Positions 6,481 through 9,293 of a stretch of 9,293 nt of DNA are shown in pieces. A model generated the notes under the pieces. It did not search any database, had not been told where the DNA came from, and saw nothing but the letters and a program-made list of their open reading frames with translations. The stretch is from Chloroflexota bacterium (GTDB lineage: Bacteria > Chloroflexota > UBA6077 > FW602-bin22 > JACQUS01): positions 1-9,293 of the forward strand of contig JACQUS010000382.1 in the NCBI GenBank assembly GCA_016210125.1, written 5' to 3'. Both the position numbers and the translations under genes were made by a program. Within the stretch, counting starts at the first letter, position 1, and the number at the start of each line of letters is the position of its first letter.

Positions 6481-6539
6481 AGAGGGGTGCGGAGGGGCCG
6501 GGCGACGCTTGCGTCGCGCTTGCCGATGAGTCCCCCTCT
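6481..6539. repeat. Nested inverted repeats upstream of the toxin-antitoxin pair
   Basis: An outer pair AGAGGGG (6481-6487) / CCCCTCT (6533-6539) encloses an inner perfect pair GCGACGC (6502-6508) / GCGTCGC (6511-6517) with a two-base loop. The outer arms resemble the pyrimidine/purine arms of the palindrome in the recA leader, so this may be a related or decayed dispersed element. It does not carry a gene. Confidence 0.35.
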
Positions 6540-6569
6540 GCGGATCAGTGAATCTAGTTTAGGCTAGGG

Positions 6570-6590
6570 TAGAATATCCTCGAAAGGGTG
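6570..6590 (+). promoter_or_regulatory. Possible -10 box and ribosome site of the antitoxin gene
   Basis: An AT-rich patch interrupts GC-rich DNA here. TAGAAT (6570-6575) could be a -10 box, but no good -35 is seen 17 bases before it. AAAGGGTG (6583-6590) lies 7 bases before the GTG at 6598 and is the probable ribosome site. Two CTAG tetramers (6554-6557 and 6564-6567) nearby could belong to an operator, as toxin-antitoxin pairs usually repress themselves. That is inference. Confidence 0.35.
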
Positions 6591-6597
6591 ACGAGCC

Positions 6598-6792
6598 GTG
6601 AGTCGAGAACGCGATTTGGTAGAGAAGATCAGACGCAGCGCCGCCGAGCCAATCGGCCCCAAGGAGTTGGAGCGGCGCAAGAAGCTGTTTGCCAGGACGC
6701 TTGAAGTGCGGGCCAAGATCGGGCCCATCTCCACACCCACGGACGTGCTGGTGCGGTCCGTGCGAGAGGGAGAGGACGAGGCCTATGGCTGA
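6598..6792 (+). CDS. Putative VapB-like antitoxin
   Basis: A 64-residue charged protein directly before a PIN-domain toxin gene and overlapping it by 8 bases, the usual layout of a type II toxin-antitoxin operon. It would bind and block the RNase and probably repress the operon. The N-terminal two thirds are helical and basic (ERDLVEKIRRSAAEPIGPKE, then ERRKKLFARTLEVRAK). The C-terminal part (KIGPISTPTDVLVRSVREGE, then DEAYG) is acidic and probably flexible, fitting the region that wraps the toxin. I see no clear ribbon-helix-helix, AbrB or Phd DNA-binding signature, so the antitoxin class cannot be named. The call rests mainly on context. GTG 6598 is chosen because AAAGGGTG lies in front of it. 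Confidence 0.7.
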   Translation: MSRERDLVEKIRRSAAEPIGPKELERRKKLFARTLEVRAKIGPISTPTDVLVRSVREGEDEAYG

Positions 6793-7240
6793 GCGTCCCC
6801 AGTTCGTGGTGGACGCCTCAGTCGCTGCCAAGTGGTACCTCAACGACGAGGTCAACGCCGACCAGGCTTTGGAGGTGCTGCGACACTTCCTTCAGGGGAA
6901 GATCTCGCTGCTGGCCCCCGACCACATCCGCTACGAGGTCCCTAGCGCCGTCAGAAACGCTGTCCGCCGCGAACGCGTGAACCCAGCCGCCGCTAGAGAG
7001 GCCACCAGCATCTTCCTGGGACTGGGACTACCCACCACCCGCTCCAGCAGTCTCATCCTCCTGGGCCACGATCAGGCCATAAGGTTTGGCTGCTCGCTCT
7101 ATGACGGGCTGTACCTGGCGCTGGCGCTGATGTCCCAACGTCCCCTTCTCCATGCCGACCGTAAGCTGCGCCACGCTTTAGACGGCCGCTTCCATCTTGA
7201 GCTGTGGATCGCGGACTATCAACCCCACGGCGCCTTCTAA
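6785..7240 (+). CDS. PIN-domain toxin, VapC-like ribonuclease
   Basis: A 151-residue PIN-domain protein, expected to be a Mg-dependent endoribonuclease that stops growth by cutting tRNA or rRNA when freed from its antitoxin. The four acidic positions of the PIN site are present: D10 (FVVDASVAAKWYL), E51 (DHIRYEVPSAVRNAVRR), D107 (SLYDGLYLALA) and D125 (LLHADRKLRHAL). Length is typical for VapC. The ATG at 6785 overlaps the antitoxin stop by 8 bases, so translation is coupled. The frame is open upstream to 6689, but that part lies within the antitoxin gene. Transfer of the pair is plausible, as toxin-antitoxin modules move often. The natural target RNA cannot be read from the sequence. No sign of inactivation. 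Confidence 0.93.
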   Translation: MAERPQFVVDASVAAKWYLNDEVNADQALEVLRHFLQGKISLLAPDHIRYEVPSAVRNAVRRERVNPAAAREATSIFLGLGLPTTRSSSLILLGHDQAIRFGCSLYDGLYLALALMSQRPLLHADRKLRHALDGRFHLELWIADYQPHGAF

Positions 7241-7249
7241 CACCGTGGG
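7224..7249 (+). terminator. Hairpin over the toxin stop codon
   Basis: CCCACGG (7224-7230) and CCGTGGG (7243-7249) form a perfect 7-bp stem with a 12-base loop containing the TAA of the toxin gene. No T run follows, so termination is uncertain. It may instead protect the 3' end of the transcript. Confidence 0.3.
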
Positions 7250-7621
7250 CTCGAGCGCCCGTCGATCGCCTATCTACTTGACGGCGCTACTATATTGAAG
7301 CCAAAGGATCGTAGGAGGGCTTTGGTGGCAAGAAGCTGCTTCAACCTCAAAGTGGAGATCCTTAGCCTGATGGTTCTTGACGCGCTCATGACCTTATTCC
7401 CTTCGCCCAGTAAGTGCGTGAGTCCGCCGCCGGCGAGCTCCCGCACCAGCGGTTGCGGGTTCACCCTCGGCGGCGTTGCTTTCTCGTCATCCATCGGCTG
7501 AATACCGAGACCAGTCGGTACGGTGACCACGCAGCCGACGCCCCGGGACGCCTGGACCTCCGGGCCGTGCGGTGCCGAACAACGCACCAGCACGTTCGTC
7601 GTGGGTCCGCGGGGATAGAAC
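7241..7621. other. Low-GC intergenic stretch, no firm gene
   Basis: About 380 bases lie between the toxin gene and the membrane cyclase, which point towards each other. G+C falls to about half in places (31/60 and 28/60 in the lines starting at 7261 and 7321). Neither strand has a gene I recognise. The minus strand holds a 74-codon frame (7494-7270), listed separately. The plus strand has AGGAGGG (7313-7319) five bases before a GTG at 7325, which opens a 58-codon frame ending at 7501. The composition suggests acquired or decayed DNA. Confidence 0.45.
7270..7494 (-). CDS. Possible small hypothetical protein
   Basis: A 74-codon frame that I do not recognise. It begins MDDEKATPPRVNPQPLVREL and ends in a basic, leucine-rich segment (RTIRLRISTLRLKQLLATKA, then LLRSFGFNIVAPSSR). 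It lies 127 bases behind the membrane cyclase stop on the same strand. No ribosome site precedes the ATG at 7494. The internal ATG at 7389 is preceded by GAAGGG nine bases upstream and would give a 39-residue basic peptide. The frame continues open into the cyclase 3' end, which weakens the case because high G+C keeps frames open by chance. It could equally be a gene remnant. Confidence 0.22.
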   Translation of the reverse strand: MDDEKATPPRVNPQPLVRELAGGGLTHLLGEGNKVMSASRTIRLRISTLRLKQLLATKALLRSFGFNIVAPSSR

Positions 7622-9292
7622 CTACTTCGTCTTGGCGACGTACACCCCGTCCCAGTCGGCCGCGGGCGGGTCGGCCAGCAGGGCCTCGGCGCGGGCCACG
7701 TAGAGCGCCGCTGGCCCATCGTCGGGGTCGAGCGCCAGCGCCGCACGGAAGGCGGCCGCGGCCTCGCCGAAGCGCCGCCCGCGGTAGTGCGCCAGGCCGG
7801 CCTCATGGTGCCGCTGCGCCTCCTCGGCCGCGGAGCCCTGGTCGGCCGGCCGCAGCTCGAAGATGTCGACCGGCTCGGCGCGACCCTTGACGACCACCGT
7901 GTCGAGGAAGCGCGCCGGCAGGTTGGGGCCAGCGGCACCTAGCGTCGCGGCGCTGGCGATCACGCTGGTGCCATACTCCTTGTTCAGCCCTTCGAGGCGC
8001 GAAGCCAGGTTGACGGCGTCGCCCAGCACGGTGTAGTCCAGCCGGCGCTCCGCGCCCATGTTGCCGACGATCATCTCGCCCGTGTTGATGCCCACGCCGA
8101 TGGCCAGGCCGGCCGCGGGCCGGCCGGCGGCCCGCCAGCGTGCCCGCAGCGCCTCCAGCGCGGCGAGCATGTCGAGCGCCGCCAGGCAGGCGCGCCGCGC
8201 GTGGTCGGGCTGGCGGAGCGGCGCGCCCCAGAAGGCCATGATCGCGTCGCCCATGTACTTGTCGAGCACGGCGTCGTGGCGGAAGAGCACGTCGGTCATG
8301 GCCGTGAAGTACTCATTCAGCAGCTCGACCACCTCCTCGGCCGACAGGCGCTCGGCGAGGTTGGTGAAGCCGCGGATGTCGCTGAACAGCGTGGTCATGG
8401 TGCGCTTCTGGCCGCCAAGGCGCAGCCGCTCCGGGTCCTTGAGCACTTCGGCGGTCACGGCCGGCGAGAGGTAGCGCGCCATGGCCGCACGCAGAGCGCG
8501 CTGCTCGGCCTGCTCACCGACGACGCGGTAGGCCAGCAGGGCCACGAAGGCTGTGGCGAAGCCCAAGGGCGGGAACACGAGGTCGAGCAGCAGGCCGCGG
8601 TCGAAGGCCAAGAAGACGAGGAGCACGTACCACACTGCGGCGGCCAGCGCCCCGCCCAGCGCCAGCAGCGGCCGTGCACGCAGGGCCAGCGGCACGGCCA
8701 GCAGCGCCAGTGCCAGCGTGCTAAGCCCGCTGCCGGTGCGGTCCTGCTCGCTGAGGAACGCGCCGCGGAGGATCTGCTCGGTCGCCTGGGCGTGGATCTC
8801 GACGCCGAACATCTTGCTGTTGGTCGAGGCCGGCGTCCAGAAATCGTCGCCGAACCCCCCGGCGGTCATGCCGATGAAGACAACGCGGTCGCGGATCATG
8901 GCCGGGTCGGCGCCGCCGGAGAGCAGGACGGACAGCGAGACGTGCGGCACGGCGCCCGGCGGCCCGGCGAAGGCCCGGCGCGTCGTCGCGGCGTCGTCGA
9001 CGGGGATGAGCCGCCCGGCGAAGGGCAGGGCCCCGGCGCTCGGCGGGGCCTCCAAGGTCGCCGGCCGCCGCAGGTAGCGGGCCGCAGCCGTGAGGGCCAT
9101 GGCCGGCACGGTCTCCTCGCCGGCGCGCAGGACGAGCGCCATCCGCCGCGCCGCGCCGTCGCCGTCGAGCAAGATGTTGACGAGGCCGACGGCGCGGCTG
9201 GCCTCGCGCAGGGGCGGCATCGGCTCGGCGGCCATCGCGTAGCGCAGCATGCCGTCGTCGGCGCGGCCGACGAAGCGCTCGGCAGCGATGGG
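7622..9292 (-). CDS. CHASE2-class III cyclase with TPR-like tail, partial
   Basis: A membrane nucleotidyl cyclase whose N-terminus lies beyond the right edge: the frame is open before the ATG at 9250, and the residues there (FVGRADDG) continue a domain. Numbered from that ATG, 1-165 is the C-terminal part of a CHASE2 extracytoplasmic sensor (RAVGLVNILLDGDGAARRM; DRVVFIGMTAGGFGDDFWTP). Membrane helices follow near 175-190, 194-215 and 222-242. The cytoplasmic catalytic domain has metal residues D291 (LFSDIRGFT) and D335 (DKYMGDAIMAFWG), K331 and T407 at the substrate positions, and N414 and R418 for the transition state: complete and probably active. A TPR-like helical pair (about 479-537) ends the protein. 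K/T suggests cAMP; the signal is unknown. Confidence 0.94.
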   Translation of the reverse strand, partial: PIAAERFVGRADDGMLRYAMAAEPMPPLREASRAVGLVNILLDGDGAARRMALVLRAGEETVPAMALTAAARYLRRPATLEAPPSAGALPFAGRLIPVDDAATTRRAFAGPPGAVPHVSLSVLLSGGADPAMIRDRVVFIGMTAGGFGDDFWTPASTNSKMFGVEIHAQATEQILRGAFLSEQDRTGSGLSTLALALLAVPLALRARPLLALGGALAAAVWYVLLVFLAFDRGLLLDLVFPPLGFATAFVALLAYRVVGEQAEQRALRAAMARYLSPAVTAEVLKDPERLRLGGQKRTMTTLFSDIRGFTNLAERLSAEEVVELLNEYFTAMTDVLFRHDAVLDKYMGDAIMAFWGAPLRQPDHARRACLAALDMLAALEALRARWRAAGRPAAGLAIGVGINTGEMIVGNMGAERRLDYTVLGDAVNLASRLEGLNKEYGTSVIASAATLGAAGPNLPARFLDTVVVKGRAEPVDIFELRPADQGSAAEEAQRHHEAGLAHYRGRRFGEAAAAFRAALALDPDDGPAALYVARAEALLADPPAADWDGVYVAKTK

Positions 9293-9293
9293 C

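Noticed and set aside
7270..7938. 222-residue minus-strand frame
   Set aside because: Its first 105 residues are an out-of-frame reading of the cyclase 3' end (Arg/Ser/Pro-rich). Only the part after the cyclase stop was considered as a possible small gene.
1..9293. CRISPR arrays, tRNA, rRNA, insertion-sequence transposases
   Set aside because: No regularly spaced repeats, no cloverleaf or rRNA signature, and no transposase motifs were seen on either strand.

Overview
The window reads as chromosomal DNA of a GC-rich bacterium. Most genes sit near 70 % G+C, and GTG starts are common. A Chloroflexota (Thermomicrobia-like) host is my best guess. It rests on the RecA sequence style, a CCCCCTCTCC-type dispersed palindrome, and class III cyclases of a kind common there. 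It is not proven from this window alone.

Layout, left to right. A 5'-truncated MFS transporter (+) runs in from the left edge and ends at 1141. It meets, tail to tail, a minus-strand cluster read from about 4050 down to 1200: recA (3705-2668), recX (2658-1990) and a DUF6602-type putative nuclease (1982-1200). recX begins 9 bases after recA, and the nuclease gene begins 7 bases after recX. The nuclease gene is far poorer in G+C than its neighbours and looks acquired. Upstream of recA is a leader of about 340 bases with several perfect inverted repeats. A good promoter lies at its far end, with a near-match to the GAAC-N4-GTTC SOS box inside the promoter spacer.

Next, also on the minus strand, are a GNAT acetyltransferase (4612-4067) and a C39-like papain-fold protein (start most likely GTG at 5338). 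They look like a two-gene operon with an 18-base gap. The C39-like gene is divergent from a soluble class III nucleotidyl cyclase with an N-terminal cysteine cluster (5556-6371, +). Two recognisable divergent promoters lie between them. The cyclase is followed by a hairpin-plus-T terminator.

A compact VapBC-like toxin-antitoxin pair (6598-7240, +) comes next, with overlapping genes. Then about 380 bases of lower-GC sequence hold no gene I can identify. The right edge holds a second class III cyclase on the minus strand (7622 to the edge). It is membrane-bound, with a partial CHASE2 sensor, three membrane segments, a catalytic domain and a TPR-like tail.

How they work together: recA and recX form the standard recombinase-and-modulator unit, probably damage-inducible. 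The nuclease rides on it by translational coupling. The two cyclases are independent sources of a cyclic nucleotide, one cytosolic and one sensing at the membrane. I see no clear new multi-gene system. The strongest leads are the nuclease coupled to recA-recX, the structured SOS-like recA leader, and the C39-like/GNAT pair opposite the cysteine-cluster cyclase.
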